Below, in pieces: positions 1 through 9,261 of a stretch of DNA of 64,000 bases (positions within the stretch are counted from its first letter, which is position 1; each line of letters opens with the position of its first letter). A model generated the notes under the pieces. The model had not been told where the DNA came from and did not search any database. It saw only the letters and a list, made by a program, of their open reading frames with translations. This stretch comes from Actinobacteria bacterium UBA2279. Lineage in GTDB: Bacteria; Actinomycetota; Coriobacteriia; Anaerosomatales; Anaerosomataceae. The translations under genes and the position numbers were made by a program. The stretch covers positions 34,264 through 98,263 of the forward strand of contig DDWT01000032.1 in NCBI GenBank assembly GCA_002347365.1. The letters are read 5' to 3'.

Positions 1-968
1 TAGGTGACAGGGAATGCTTTGCCGAGCGCCTGCATCCATTCGGGCGTCTGTGACAGATCGAACATGCCCGAGAGCAGGATCTGCGGGATGACGATGATCT
101 GCATGAGCTGCATGACCTGGAGCTCGGTGTTGGCGAACTCGGAAACAAGGATGCCGAGGGTCAGCGAGACGAGCGCCATCGACAGCGCGATCACTAGCAC
201 CAGCCAGAACGCACCGAGATTGGGGAAGCCGACCCAGTAGATCGATGCCCACACGACGATCGAACTCTGTGCGAGCGTGAAGAGTCCGAAGCCCTGCACG
301 TACCCCAAGACGAGCTCCCACCGGTGGATCGGTGTGGCCATGAGACGCTCCAGCGTGCCGCCGGTGCGCTCGCGCACGAAGCTGATGCCGCTGGTGATGA
401 AGACGTAGAAGAACACGAACACGCCGATGAACACCGGGCCGTAGAAGTCGAAGATGCGCATGTCTTCAGAGCCGTGCACGTAGGTGACCTCAGGTGCAGC
501 AGGCGGCTCGAAGGTGGGAAGCGTTATGTACTCGGCGGGGTCGATGGTGATGCCGCTTGGTAACGTGATGGGCTTGATATCGGGCTTTGCCGTCGCGAGG
601 GTCTCGATCTGCGCCTGGCTCACTGCGCGCAGAACCGCACCGGTCTTCGAGGGGTCGGAGCCTTCGACCCAAACGCGCACGGTGTCCCCGTCCTGCATCA
701 CGAAGCCATCGGCGTCGTTATCGGCGAGGGCCTGCAGCGCATCGGCCTCGCTGGCAGTCTCGACCCGCGCGCCCGCATCCTGCATGGCGCTCACGAAATC
801 GGTGGACGTATCCTGCGTGAGCACGAGCGGCTCGTAGTCAGGTGAGCCGAAGATGACATTGAGCAAGAACAGGGCGAGCACGGGTGCGACGATCATCATG
901 AACAACGTCCGGGGATCGTGCTTGAACTGCCGGAGGATCCGAAGGCTGACCGCGAACGCATTACGCAT
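1..968 (-). CDS. ABC-2 type transporter permease (3' end cut by window)
   Basis: This is the membrane subunit of a drug- or lipid-exporting ABC system of the ABC-2/DrrB type. About 322 residues are visible. An N-terminal membrane segment lies at residues 20-38, followed by a roughly 140-residue extracytoplasmic domain, then several hydrophobic helices from about residue 180. The arrangement resembles YhgE/YhhJ-like permeases. It starts at ATG 968, overlapping the end of the ATPase gene by 8 bp, so the two form an operon on the minus strand. The C-terminus lies beyond base 1. The substrate cannot be deduced. Conservation of the fold is clear; the family name is from pattern recognition only. 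Confidence 0.85.
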   Translation of the reverse strand, partial: MRNAFAVSLRILRQFKHDPRTLFMMIVAPVLALFLLNVIFGSPDYEPLVLTQDTSTDFVSAMQDAGARVETASEADALQALADNDADGFVMQDGDTVRVWVEGSDPSKTGAVLRAVSQAQIETLATAKPDIKPITLPSGITIDPAEYITLPTFEPPAAPEVTYVHGSEDMRIFDFYGPVFIGVFVFFYVFITSGISFVRERTGGTLERLMATPIHRWELVLGYVQGFGLFTLAQSSIVVWASIYWVGFPNLGAFWLVLVIALSMALVSLTLGILVSEFANTELQVMQLMQIIVIPQILLSGMFDLSQTPEWMQALGKAFPVT

Positions 969-1713
969 CGGGGCCACCCCCTTCGGCCATCGACGCCATC
1001 TCGGCTCTCGCGTAGTGCAGGAATGCGTCCTCGAGCGTGGCGGTGCCCGTGCGCTCGCGAAGCTCGTCCGGAGTCCCCATCGCGATGAAGACGCCGTCGC
1101 GGATCATCGCGAGGCGATCGCATCGCTCGGCTTCGTCCATCACGTGCGTGGTGACGATAAGCGTCCTGCCCGCGTCGGTCATGCGGCGGAACGACTCCCA
1201 GATATCCACGCGGTACAGTGGATCCAGACCGATCGTCGGCTCGTCGAGGATGAGCAGCTCGGGCTCGTGCAGGATGGCGGTCGCGAGAGAGAGGCGGCGA
1301 CGCATGCCGCCGGAGTAGTCGCGCGCCAGTTTGCCCGGCTCCACCGTGAGGTGTGCGGTCTCCAGAGCCTTCTCGCCCGCCCGCTTGAGTGCGGCACCCG
1401 TGAGCCCGTAGATGGCGCCGAAGAAGGCGAGGTTCTCGGCGGCGGTGAGGTCGGTGTAAAGCGCATCGGACTGCGCCATGTAACCCATGCGGCGCATGAG
1501 CCTCAACGACGGCATCGGCTCACCGAACGCTTCGACGCTGCCGGACACCGGTTCGGCCACCCCGGCGATGACGTTGGCCAGCGTTGTCTTCCCGGCGCCC
1601 GATGGGCCCAGCAGCCCCAGGATCTCGCCACGCTCGACGTTGAGAGAGACGCCATGAAGCACCTCCTGGTGACCGAAACGCTGTACGATGTCGCAGGCGC
1701 TAAGGATGGGCAT
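961..1713 (-). CDS. ABC transporter ATP-binding protein
   Basis: A 250-residue nucleotide-binding subunit that powers the adjacent ABC-2 permease. It shows Walker A (GPSGAGKTT), signature YSGGMRRRL, Walker B (LLILDEPTIGLDP) and the switch histidine in VTTHVMDEA. I chose ATG 1713, which begins MPILSACD and is preceded by an AGGAG box; an upstream in-frame ATG at 1791 has no ribosome site and would add a non-homologous leader. Length is normal for the family. The export substrate is unknown; DrrA-like drug exporters and lipid exporters share these features. Confidence 0.93.
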   Translation of the reverse strand: MPILSACDIVQRFGHQEVLHGVSLNVERGEILGLLGPSGAGKTTLANVIAGVAEPVSGSVEAFGEPMPSLRLMRRMGYMAQSDALYTDLTAAENLAFFGAIYGLTGAALKRAGEKALETAHLTVEPGKLARDYSGGMRRRLSLATAILHEPELLILDEPTIGLDPLYRVDIWESFRRMTDAGRTLIVTTHVMDEAERCDRLAMIRDGVFIAMGTPDELRERTGTATLEDAFLHYARAEMASMAEGGGPDA

Positions 1714-1871
1714 ACTCACTCCTGTATGAGGCGTGCGGGTCTTCACACAGCCTACGCCGGGCGACGAAGGTCGCCGAGAAGTCCCGCACACCCTCGCGCA
1801 AGCGACGGCTTCACGCTATCGTGGATGTATAGGAATCAACCACTTCTGTATCACTATGAAGGAGAGTCCAT

Positions 1872-2882
1872 ATGATCAAGGTTGCGGTGTGGGGAACGGG
1901 CATGATGGGGCAGGGTCTTCTCGGCTTCCTGCTGGACAGGCCCAACGACGTTGAACTCGTGGGCGCCATCGTCACCAACCCCGCCAAAGAGGGAAAGACG
2001 GTCGGTGAGCTGCTCGGTCGTGACTGTGACGTTGAGATGACGACAGACTACGCAGCGGTGCTTGCCGAGAAGCCCGACGTCGTCTGCATCTGCACGCAGA
2101 GCAACCTTGACGAGATAACCTCGCAGGTCGAGCCGTGCATGAGGGCCGGCGCGAACGTGTTGTGTATCGCCGAGACACTTGCCTATCCGTGGGCGAGCGA
2201 CGAGGAGTGGGCGGATCGCATCGAGGAGCTGGCGCAGGAGTACGACGTGTCGATCATGGGCACGGGCATCAACCCCGGCTTCATCCTCGATGCGATGATC
2301 GTCGCCTGGACGTCTATCTGCCTACGCGTCGACAAGATCGAGGCTCAGCGCGTGAACGACCTTTCGCCCTTCGGTCCCACGGTCATGGCGAGCCAGGGCG
2401 TGGGCACGACCGTCGAGCAGTTCGAGGCCGGTGTCGCGGATGGGACGATCGTTGGTCACATCGGTTTCCCCGAGTCCATCGGCCTCATCGCGGACGCTCT
2501 CGGCTGGACGATCGATCGCATCGAGGAGACGCGCGAGCCCATCGTCACCACCGTAGAGCGCTCGACCCCGCACGTGACGGTGAAGCCTGGCGACGTGGCT
2601 GGCTGCAAGCAGATCGGTCGCGGGTACGTGGGCGACGAGCTCAAGATCGAGCTCATCCACCCCCAGCAGATACATCCCGAGATGGAGGGTGTGAGCACCG
2701 GCGACTACATCAAGATCTACGGCGATCCTGAAGTGAATATGGTGAACAGCCCTGAGATCCCCGGCGGCAAGGGTACCTACGCCAGCACCGGCAACTACAT
2801 CCCGATGCTCGTTGATGCTCCCGCAGGTCTACTTACCGTGGTGGACATGCCGATCCCGAGATTCTGGGCCCCGACCGTCTAG
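1872..2882 (+). CDS. ord: 2,4-diaminopentanoate dehydrogenase
   Basis: Catalyses NAD(P)-dependent oxidative deamination of 2,4-diaminopentanoate to 2-amino-4-oxopentanoate plus ammonia in oxidative ornithine fermentation. The 336-residue protein has an N-terminal DapB-like Rossmann fold with a GTGMMGQG dinucleotide loop at residues 8-15 and a conserved C-terminal substrate domain. ATG 1872 follows GAAGGAGAG. It heads the ord-ortA-ortB block; the next start is 9 bp after its stop. The neighbours carry out the following thiolase step, which makes the assignment strong. DapB-type dihydrodipicolinate reductase is less likely because of length and context. Confidence 0.93.
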   Translation: MIKVAVWGTGMMGQGLLGFLLDRPNDVELVGAIVTNPAKEGKTVGELLGRDCDVEMTTDYAAVLAEKPDVVCICTQSNLDEITSQVEPCMRAGANVLCIAETLAYPWASDEEWADRIEELAQEYDVSIMGTGINPGFILDAMIVAWTSICLRVDKIEAQRVNDLSPFGPTVMASQGVGTTVEQFEAGVADGTIVGHIGFPESIGLIADALGWTIDRIEETREPIVTTVERSTPHVTVKPGDVAGCKQIGRGYVGDELKIELIHPQQIHPEMEGVSTGDYIKIYGDPEVNMVNSPEIPGGKGTYASTGNYIPMLVDAPAGLLTVVDMPIPRFWAPTV

Positions 2883-2891
2883 AGGTGACCG

Positions 2892-3227
2892 ATGATGTCT
2901 GACGCCGAGCGCTGCTTTGAAGGCGACTGGGTTGAGGTAGAGCGCGTCTTGCTCGAGCCCGCCGACCGCGCGACCAACCTGCCGGACGACACCGCGGCTC
3001 AGCCGCTACTGGTCTGGGTGAAGGGCTTTGCCCGGACGGCTGCTGCCGTGGGCGATCAGCTCGAGGTCGAGACGATGACCGGCCGCCTCGTCAGCGGTCG
3101 GCTGACCGAGGTGAACCCGGGCTATTTCCATACCTTCGGCAAGCCGGCGCCGGAGCTCACGCATGTGGGCCGAGACCTGCGAGAGCGCCTCGCGGTCTAT
3201 CGTGCCCACGCGAAGGCCGGTGAGTGA
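2892..3227 (+). CDS. ortA: 2-amino-4-oxopentanoate thiolase, small subunit
   Basis: A 111-residue protein forming the alpha subunit of the PLP-dependent thiolase that splits 2-amino-4-oxopentanoate with CoA into acetyl-CoA and alanine. It is a small beta-rich protein with no catalytic motif of its own that I can name. Length and position immediately before OrtB match clostridial ornithine operons. A GAGGTG box precedes tandem ATG codons at 2892 and 2895. The stop is 1 bp before the OrtB start, implying tight co-translation. Confidence 0.88.
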   Translation: MMSDAERCFEGDWVEVERVLLEPADRATNLPDDTAAQPLLVWVKGFARTAAAVGDQLEVETMTGRLVSGRLTEVNPGYFHTFGKPAPELTHVGRDLRERLAVYRAHAKAGE

Positions 3228-3228
3228 C

Positions 3229-4638
3229 ATGGCCGGACGCACCGAAGCGATACTCGCGCGCAAGGGCGAGATCATGAAGCGGGCGCTCGGCATGGATTAC
3301 GCCGAGTTCGAGCGCAGCCCCATCGCCTTCGACTACGAAGGCCTGATGAGCGCGCATGGCTACTCGCTGCAGGACATCATCGGCATCCAGCTGGCGGCGG
3401 GTGTAGGCTCCACGCCGCTGCTCGAGCTGCGCAACCTCACCGACCTCGTGCGCTCGTATGCCGAGCCGGGCCACGGCGCGCGCATCTTCGTCAAAGATGA
3501 GGCCGCCAACATGGCCGGCTCGTTCAAGGACCGGCGCGCCAGCATCAGCATCCACGTGGCGAAGGAGAAGGGCTACGAGGGCGTCATCGCCGCCACCAGC
3601 GGCAACTACGGCGCAGCCGTCTCCAGCCAGGCCGCGCGTGCGGCGCTCAAGTGCATCATCGTGCAGGAGGCGTTCGACTCCCACCACGTGGGTCAGCCAG
3701 AGATCATCGAGAAGTCCCGCATCTGCGAAGCATTCGGCGCCGAGGTCGTCCAGCTCTCGGTGGGCCCGGAGCTCTTCAGCCACATGCTCGAGCTGCTGGA
3801 TGAGACCGGCTACCTGGCCGCCTCGCTCTACTCGGCGTTCGGCGTATCGGGCATCGAGACGCTCGGCTACGAGCTTGCCGAGGAGATGACCGCGGTCACC
3901 GGCGCTCCGCCCACGCACGTGGTCGTCACGCACGCCGGCGGCGGCAACACCACCGGCACCGCGCGGGGCCTGAAGCGCGCGGGCGCAACCACCGAGATCG
4001 TGAGCGCGAGTGTCGACCTCTCCGGCCTGCACATGGCGAGCGATCATGACTTCAACCGCAAGAGCTTCACCACCGGGCACACCGGTTTCGGCGTGCCGTT
4101 CGCCACATGGCCGGACCGTGCGGATGTCCCGCGAAACGCGGCGCGAGCGCTACGCTACATGGACCGCTACCTCACCGTCAGCCAGGGCGAGGTCTTCTAT
4201 GTGACCGAGGCGATGGCCAAGCTCGAAGGCCTCGAGCGTGGTCCGTCCGGCAACACCGCGATGGCAGCAGCCATGTCACTCGCGCGTGACCTGCCGAGCG
4301 ATGCGACCGTCGTTGTCCAGGAGACCGAGTACACCGGCGCCGGCAAGCACCACTGGGCGCAGCTCAACTTCGCGCGACAGCAGGGCATCGAGGTGCGGGC
4401 GGGCGACCCGAAAGACAACGTGCCCGGCAAGAGCATCATCATCCCCGAGCGCCCCGAGCAGATCCGCGCGAAGGACTTCGAGCTGAGCAAGATGCACCGC
4501 AGCTACGTGCGCAACGCGCTCGCTCACGCGCCGGAGGGCTACGTTCCCACGCCCGAAGACATCGTGTTCCTGGCCGAGGACGCCAATACGACGCCGGCAG
4601 CCGTCGAGGAGATCATCGCCGGGCTCAAGGAGGGGTAG
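3229..4638 (+). CDS. ortB: 2-amino-4-oxopentanoate thiolase, PLP-binding large subunit
   Basis: The 469-residue beta subunit carries PLP and belongs to the threonine-synthase-like fold type II family. The PLP lysine is probably Lys100 in GSFKDRRAS, and the phosphate-binding glycine loop is GGGNTTG. It partners OrtA to make acetyl-CoA and alanine. ATG 3229 sits directly after the ortA stop; an open frame extends further upstream inside ortA, but that start would overlap without a ribosome site. Fold type II relatives such as threonine synthase are the alternative, but the ord-ortA context settles the call. Confidence 0.92.
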   Translation: MAGRTEAILARKGEIMKRALGMDYAEFERSPIAFDYEGLMSAHGYSLQDIIGIQLAAGVGSTPLLELRNLTDLVRSYAEPGHGARIFVKDEAANMAGSFKDRRASISIHVAKEKGYEGVIAATSGNYGAAVSSQAARAALKCIIVQEAFDSHHVGQPEIIEKSRICEAFGAEVVQLSVGPELFSHMLELLDETGYLAASLYSAFGVSGIETLGYELAEEMTAVTGAPPTHVVVTHAGGGNTTGTARGLKRAGATTEIVSASVDLSGLHMASDHDFNRKSFTTGHTGFGVPFATWPDRADVPRNAARALRYMDRYLTVSQGEVFYVTEAMAKLEGLERGPSGNTAMAAAMSLARDLPSDATVVVQETEYTGAGKHHWAQLNFARQQGIEVRAGDPKDNVPGKSIIIPERPEQIRAKDFELSKMHRSYVRNALAHAPEGYVPTPEDIVFLAEDANTTPAAVEEIIAGLKEG

Positions 4639-4651
4639 GCGCGCCTACGGC

Positions 4652-5065
4652 CTACAGAAGTCGGATCTCCACCGGTGTGTCGATCCCGACGAAGGCTTTG
4701 CGGTCTGCCGTGACGAGCGGGCAGTCGAGTTCGACCGCGAGCTGCAAGAAGAGTGCGTCGTAGATGGAGAGGTTGTGGCGGTACGAAAGACGAAGCGCGT
4801 TTGACAGGCGCTTCACAGACGACGGAAAGAGCTCGAGGCGGTAGGCGTCGAGCTCGCCGACGAGGGCCGTCCCCGACTCCTCATTCAGGTACGAGGAATT
4901 GCGCACGGCACTGCAGAGTTCGACATGGAGGAAGTCCGGCGCCGCGAGGACCAGCTCACCACTCTCGTGAGCATCGAGGAGCGCCTCGGCCGCCTGCACG
5001 CCAGATTCGTTGTCGGGACACAGCCACTTATATGCGACGGAGGAGTCGATGACTGTCACGTTCAC
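4652..5065 (-). CDS. PIN-domain toxin (VapC-like ribonuclease)
   Basis: A 137-residue PIN-domain protein, expected to be a Mg-dependent RNase toxin. The acidic residues appear in the N-terminal VIDSSVAYKW segment, in YDALFLQLA near residue 110, and in VTADRKAF close to the C-terminus. I chose GTG 5065, preceded by GGGGAGG; its GTGA overlaps the antitoxin stop, indicating translational coupling. The family's arrangement of antitoxin first, toxin second is kept. It converges on the end of ortB and separates that gene from the oraSE block. Confidence 0.87.
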   Translation of the reverse strand: MNVTVIDSSVAYKWLCPDNESGVQAAEALLDAHESGELVLAAPDFLHVELCSAVRNSSYLNEESGTALVGELDAYRLELFPSSVKRLSNALRLSYRHNLSIYDALFLQLAVELDCPLVTADRKAFVGIDTPVEIRLL

Positions 5066-5355
5066 CGCTTTGCCTCCCCGCGCCATTCGCGATCACGTTC
5101 ACGCCGCGTGAAGTCGATCATTTCCTGCACGGCTTCGGACGGCAGCTTTGCCCCGATGCGTTGCCAGGTCGTCCGCGCCCGCTGAATGTCTTTGCGGCGC
5201 CTCTCCTCCGCGGAAAGGTTCTTGATATCGGAGACATAGCGCGAGCTGGCCTCGGCGATGAAGCCGCTACGACTCATGCCCAGTTCTTGGGCGACCTTGT
5301 CGATCTCGCCAACCAGATCTTCCGGCAGCGAGACATTCACTTTGTACACGCCCAC
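5062..5355 (-). CDS. Ribbon-helix-helix antitoxin (VapB-like)
   Basis: A 97-residue antitoxin with an N-terminal ribbon-helix-helix DNA-binding domain (KVNVSLPEDLVGEIDKVA) and a basic/acidic C-terminal tail that should wrap the PIN toxin. GTG 5355 follows CAGGAGG with ideal spacing; an in-frame ATG 24 bp upstream lacks a site. Its stop overlaps the toxin start. An 8-bp inverted repeat just upstream is a likely autoregulatory operator. Confidence 0.83.
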   Translation of the reverse strand: MGVYKVNVSLPEDLVGEIDKVAQELGMSRSGFIAEASSRYVSDIKNLSAEERRRKDIQRARTTWQRIGAKLPSEAVQEMIDFTRRERDREWRGEAKR

Positions 5356-5371
5356 GACGCGCACCTCCTGC

Positions 5372-5405
5372 AGATACACCAGACAGATACAACAGAAGTG
5401 TATCT
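5372..5405. promoter_or_regulatory. Inverted-repeat operator of the VapBC-like pair
   Basis: AGATACAC and GTGTATCT form a perfect 8-bp inverted repeat separated by 18 bp, directly upstream of the antitoxin start. Ribbon-helix-helix antitoxins usually bind such sites for autorepression. Binding is inferred. Confidence 0.5.
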
Positions 5406-5559
5406 ACTCACTCTGACACGCGTCAAGCGGCGCCGCGTTCCTGGAAGCCGGCCCAGGGTTAAGGGTCATCGGCGGGTTTGCCCCATGACGCGGACCATCC
5501 TACACTTCGATATGCGTTGGAGTGGGGGATGTGCCCGTGGCAACAGCGATTGGAGCATT

Positions 5560-6030
5560 GTGAGCGAGGCGAACCGTACATCTCGGGTCGGTACGGCGAT
5601 ACTCGTCGTGGTCATCGTTGCGCTTGCTATCGTCATCGTGCAGCTGCTGGGCTCACCGGCAGATGGCGACTCTGATGCCGCCACCGGGACCGGTACCGTC
5701 GCCGCGATCGACGCCGTCGCCGCCTATGATGCGGCGCTTCAGGAGGGGCGACCCATCTACGTGCTGTTCCACTCGCGTACGTGCCAGTCGTGCATCGAGA
5801 TCGACGCCGTGGCGCAGGTGGTGGTCCCCGAGTACGAGGGACGCGTGAGCTTTGTTGACGTGATCACCGACGAGGACTCCAGCAAGGAGCTCGCATTGCG
5901 CTTCCCGTTCCAGTTCATCCCGACGTCGTACTTTCTTCTGCCGGATGGCACCGTGCATTCGACGTATACAGGCGTTCTGGATGCCGGGGCGATGCGCGTG
6001 CAGATGGACAGCTTGCTCGCAGCCGACTGA
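5560..6030 (+). CDS. Membrane-anchored thioredoxin-like protein
   Basis: A roughly 156-residue thioredoxin-fold protein with an N-terminal membrane anchor (AILVVVIVALAIVIVQLLG) and a CQSC active site in FHSRTCQSCIEID, so the redox domain faces outside the membrane. A cis-proline-like FIPTSYF segment follows. Start choice is uncertain: GTG 5560 has a close GGAG; an ATG at 5512 gives a longer cytoplasmic leader. It lies between the VapBC pair and oraS on the same strand as oraS. A general disulfide or cytochrome-maturation role is possible; nothing ties it to ornithine metabolism. Confidence 0.75.
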   Translation: MSEANRTSRVGTAILVVVIVALAIVIVQLLGSPADGDSDAATGTGTVAAIDAVAAYDAALQEGRPIYVLFHSRTCQSCIEIDAVAQVVVPEYEGRVSFVDVITDEDSSKELALRFPFQFIPTSYFLLPDGTVHSTYTGVLDAGAMRVQMDSLLAAD

Positions 6031-6087
6031 GGCCGCATGATTGCATAGAAGGTCAAGTGAACTGCATAGTGCGACGGAGGCATGTAG

Positions 6088-6450
6088 ATGGTCCGACCTG
6101 ATACCTTCCATGAGGTCCGAGAACACCTCGCTGATCTTTCCGACGAGCAGCTGGAGGCTCGATTCTGGGAGCTCTCGAACAAGGTCGTCGAGCCACTCGT
6201 GGAGCTTGCGCGCACTCATACGTCGCCCTCCATCGAGCGCAGCGTGCTCATGCGCATGGGCATCGACTCCACCACGTGTATGGCGGTCGTCGCCGAGTGT
6301 GAGAAGCGCGGGCTTCTCGGCCATGGAGTGGGACACGTCGTCTACGTCTGCATGCAGGAGTGGGGATGTGAGGCGCCAGAGGCAGCGAAACGTCTTGCCG
6401 AGGGAGACGGTTGGGAGATCGTCGACGCGAAGTGGGGTGGAGCGCGATGA
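6088..6450 (+). CDS. oraS: D-ornithine 4,5-aminomutase, S (alpha) subunit
   Basis: A 120-residue accessory subunit of the adenosylcobalamin- and PLP-dependent mutase that moves the terminal amino group of D-ornithine to C4, giving 2,4-diaminopentanoate. It matches the known size of about 121 residues and shows the conserved FWELSNKVVEPLVELA region. ATG 6088 follows ACGGAGG. The stop overlaps the oraE start by 4 bp (ATGA), typical of subunits made in equal amounts. Confidence 0.93.
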   Translation: MVRPDTFHEVREHLADLSDEQLEARFWELSNKVVEPLVELARTHTSPSIERSVLMRMGIDSTTCMAVVAECEKRGLLGHGVGHVVYVCMQEWGCEAPEAAKRLAEGDGWEIVDAKWGGAR

Positions 6451-8678
6451 GCGACCGCCTTCCGCCGCTCGATCCCAACGTGAAGCTGGATGTGGAAGCG
6501 CTGCTCGACGGGCTTGCGGACTACCGCCCGCGCCGGCACGGCTGGACCTGGCGCACGCAGGTGCCCGGGCAGCAGATGTATGAGTTCACCTATCACGAGA
6601 CCGCCGAACCGCTGAAGCAGTCGATCCCACTGCCGGCTGCGCACTACTTCGACAACATCGACCCGCAGCCTGACTGTGTCATCACCACCGAGATCGCCTC
6701 CGGGCGGCCGGAAGACGACATCCGCCGCATGCGAATGGCCGCCTGGCACGGCGCTGACCACATCATGGTGATCCGTACGGCGGGTCAATCGCATATCGAT
6801 GGTTTGCTCGAGGGCACACCGGAAGGCGTGGGCGGCATCGCCGTCACGCGCAAGCAATGCCGTTTGTCTCGGCGGGCACTGGACCTGATCGAGGACGAGG
6901 TGGGGCGGCCCATCAACTACCACAGCTACGTGAGCGGCGTGGCGGGACCCGAGATCGCGGTCATGTTCGCCGAGGAAGGTGTGAACGGCGCGCACCAGGA
7001 CCCGCAGTACAACGTGCTGTACCGCAACATCAACATGTACCGCAGCTTCGTGGACGCGGCTGTGGCCAAGCACGTGATGGCGGCGGCCGGGATCCTGCAG
7101 ATCGACGGTGCGCACAACGCGAACGCCACGGCCGTCAAGGCGTGGAAGGTCATGCCCGAGCTGCTCGTGCAGCACGCCATCAACTGCGCGTACTCTGTGG
7201 CGGTTGGCATGCCCAAAGAGAACATCGCGCTCTCCACGGTGCCGCCGGACGCGGCGCCCGCGCCGTGTATGCGCATGGACCTGCCCTACGCGATCGCGCT
7301 GCGTGACCTGTTCGGCGAATACAAGATGCGTGCGCAGCAGAACACCCGCTACATGGAGTCCGATGGCCGAGACGCCACGGTCTCCCACGTCATGAACCTG
7401 ATGATCTCGCGGCTGACCAGCGCGGATATCCAGTCCACGATCACACCCGATGAGGGTCGCAATGTTCCGTGGCACTACAACAACGTGGCTGCCGTGGACA
7501 CCGCCAAGCAGTCGCTGCTGGGCATGGATGGTCTTCGCGAGATGGTGCGCATCGACCGGGAGAACCCCGAGCTCAAGACGCGCGTGCGCGAGATCAAGGA
7601 GCGCGCGGTGCTCTTCCTGGAAGCGATGCTCGCCGACGGCGGGTACTTCGCGGGTGTGGAGGACGCGTACTTCGTCGACAGCGGCGAGTACCCGGAGACC
7701 AACGACGACGGCATCGCGCGGTGTTCCGACGGCGGGGTGGCCGAGGGAACCATCGTGCCGCGCGCCGACGACTACATGGCGCCGGTGTGCAACCACTTCG
7801 GCGAGAACCACCTGCCGGAGGGTTTCCGCGGTCGGACGTACGGCGAAGCGGCGCCATGCGACCTGATCGGCGGATGCACGCTCTGCGACGACGCCAAGGT
7901 GCCGTTCATCGATGAGCTGGACCCCACCGACAACGCAGTCATGCGGCTTATGCAGACTGCAGAAGACCGCGCCAAGGGCCTTATCAAGCCCGAGGTCGAG
8001 TGGGCGGGAGACGGCATCGTCGCCGTCACGATGTTCCTGCCGGTGGGCGAGCGCGTGGCCGAGGCCGCTGCGCTCGAGCTGGGCAAGGCGATGAACCTCA
8101 AGGATTGCGAGGTCATCCACAAGCGGGTCATGCACCCTGCCGAGGGCACACACCTCGAGCTCAAAGGCCGCCTGGACGTGGCGATCGATCCGAAGACGCT
8201 CGTCATCCCCGAGCCACCCGAAGTCCTCACTGACGAGGAGATCCGCGAGTTCGTGCACGACCGCAACCTGCGTGTGGTGGCGGCAACCGTGGGCAGCGAC
8301 GAGCACTCGGTAGGTATGCGCGAGATCATCGACATCAAGCACGGCGGTCTGGAGAAGTGGAGCTTCGGCGTCACCTACCTCGGCACCAGCGTGCCCATCG
8401 ACAAGGTGTTGGACGCAGCCATCGAACACGGCGCCAGCGCGGTGCTCATCTCGACGATCATCACCCATGGCGATATGCACCGCGTCCAGATGGAGAAGCT
8501 CGCCGACCTGGCCACCGAGAAGGGTGTCCGAGACAGGGTGCTGCTGATCGCCGGTGGCACACAGGTGACAGACGAGCTCGCCCGCGCCTGGGGCATGGAC
8601 GCCGGCTTCGGGCGAAGGACGAAGGGCCTCGATGTGGCGAGCTTCATCGTGAAGGCGATGCGGGAGCGAGGGCTGTAG
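6447..8678 (+). CDS. oraE: D-ornithine 4,5-aminomutase, E (beta) subunit
   Basis: The 743-residue catalytic subunit binds PLP in an N-terminal TIM-barrel and adenosylcobalamin in a C-terminal Rossmann domain. The cobalamin motif DxHxxG is visible as DEHSVG near residue 618, followed by DIKHGGLEKW, where the PLP lysine that forms the internal aldimine is expected. The glycine-rich IAGGTQVTD segment near the end fits the B12 fold. It uses the product of the ornithine racemase and feeds Ord. Full length, no disruption seen. Confidence 0.95.
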   Translation: MSDRLPPLDPNVKLDVEALLDGLADYRPRRHGWTWRTQVPGQQMYEFTYHETAEPLKQSIPLPAAHYFDNIDPQPDCVITTEIASGRPEDDIRRMRMAAWHGADHIMVIRTAGQSHIDGLLEGTPEGVGGIAVTRKQCRLSRRALDLIEDEVGRPINYHSYVSGVAGPEIAVMFAEEGVNGAHQDPQYNVLYRNINMYRSFVDAAVAKHVMAAAGILQIDGAHNANATAVKAWKVMPELLVQHAINCAYSVAVGMPKENIALSTVPPDAAPAPCMRMDLPYAIALRDLFGEYKMRAQQNTRYMESDGRDATVSHVMNLMISRLTSADIQSTITPDEGRNVPWHYNNVAAVDTAKQSLLGMDGLREMVRIDRENPELKTRVREIKERAVLFLEAMLADGGYFAGVEDAYFVDSGEYPETNDDGIARCSDGGVAEGTIVPRADDYMAPVCNHFGENHLPEGFRGRTYGEAAPCDLIGGCTLCDDAKVPFIDELDPTDNAVMRLMQTAEDRAKGLIKPEVEWAGDGIVAVTMFLPVGERVAEAAALELGKAMNLKDCEVIHKRVMHPAEGTHLELKGRLDVAIDPKTLVIPEPPEVLTDEEIREFVHDRNLRVVAATVGSDEHSVGMREIIDIKHGGLEKWSFGVTYLGTSVPIDKVLDAAIEHGASAVLISTIITHGDMHRVQMEKLADLATEKGVRDRVLLIAGGTQVTDELARAWGMDAGFGRRTKGLDVASFIVKAMRERGL

Positions 8679-8760
8679 GCGAGCGGGTCAGTCCCGAATC
8701 CCTCTCCCTGACGGGCGATAGGAATACACACCGATACACACTCATGCTACGATTCCATGT

Positions 8761-9261
8761 ATGAAGTACCGCCGCCTGAACATCACGCTTCCCGAGGAGA
8801 CACTCACCCGCGCGGACACCTTCGCGAAAGCCGAGCGCTACTCGAGAAGCGCACTGATCGCCGCGGCGCTGGACGCGTTCGTGTCTGGCGAGGTGGACGG
8901 CTCGAGCATGGCTGGCGAGTCAGGTGTCGCGTACGCACCAGAGGCCGTAGGCCTGAACCCTGCCGTCAAGCCGCTCATCCCCGCGATCATCGATGCGTGC
9001 CGGAAGCACGGCGCCGTCTACGCCGCGCTTGTGGGGTCCTCGACTCAGCCGGATCCGCTGGTTCTACCGAGGGATCTGGACCTGCTCATAAGGTTCGGGC
9101 CTGAGTGGGAGGAGCGGGCCGATCAGTACTTTGACCTTCGCGACGACCTGTCGGCGCTCTCCGGGAAGCCGGTCGACCTGATAGAAGTCGACGCCGTGAC
9201 TAATCCGCTTCTCCGTAAGGAGTTCGAGCGGACCAAGGTCGTGCTCCTTGAGGTCGCGTGA
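8761..9261 (+). CDS. Ribbon-helix-helix / MNT nucleotidyltransferase fusion (antitoxin)
   Basis: A 166-residue protein with two parts. Residues 1-45 look like a ribbon-helix-helix DNA-binding domain (RLNITLPEETLTRADTFAKA). Residues 75-166 form a minimal nucleotidyltransferase with GSS at the start and the metal-binding DLD in PRDLDLLIRF. MntA-type enzymes neutralise HEPN toxins by AMP transfer. The HEPN gene follows with a 14-bp overlap. Fusing an operator-binding domain onto MNT is unusual and would let one protein both repress and neutralise. Confidence 0.82.
   Translation: MKYRRLNITLPEETLTRADTFAKAERYSRSALIAAALDAFVSGEVDGSSMAGESGVAYAPEAVGLNPAVKPLIPAIIDACRKHGAVYAALVGSSTQPDPLVLPRDLDLLIRFGPEWEERADQYFDLRDDLSALSGKPVDLIEVDAVTNPLLRKEFERTKVVLLEVA

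Noticed and set aside
6342..8480. A 712-codon open frame on the minus strand opposite oraE
   Set aside because: It is a shadow of a GC-rich gene: its protein is His/Arg/Val/Asp-rich, lacks domains, and oraE on the other strand is certain.
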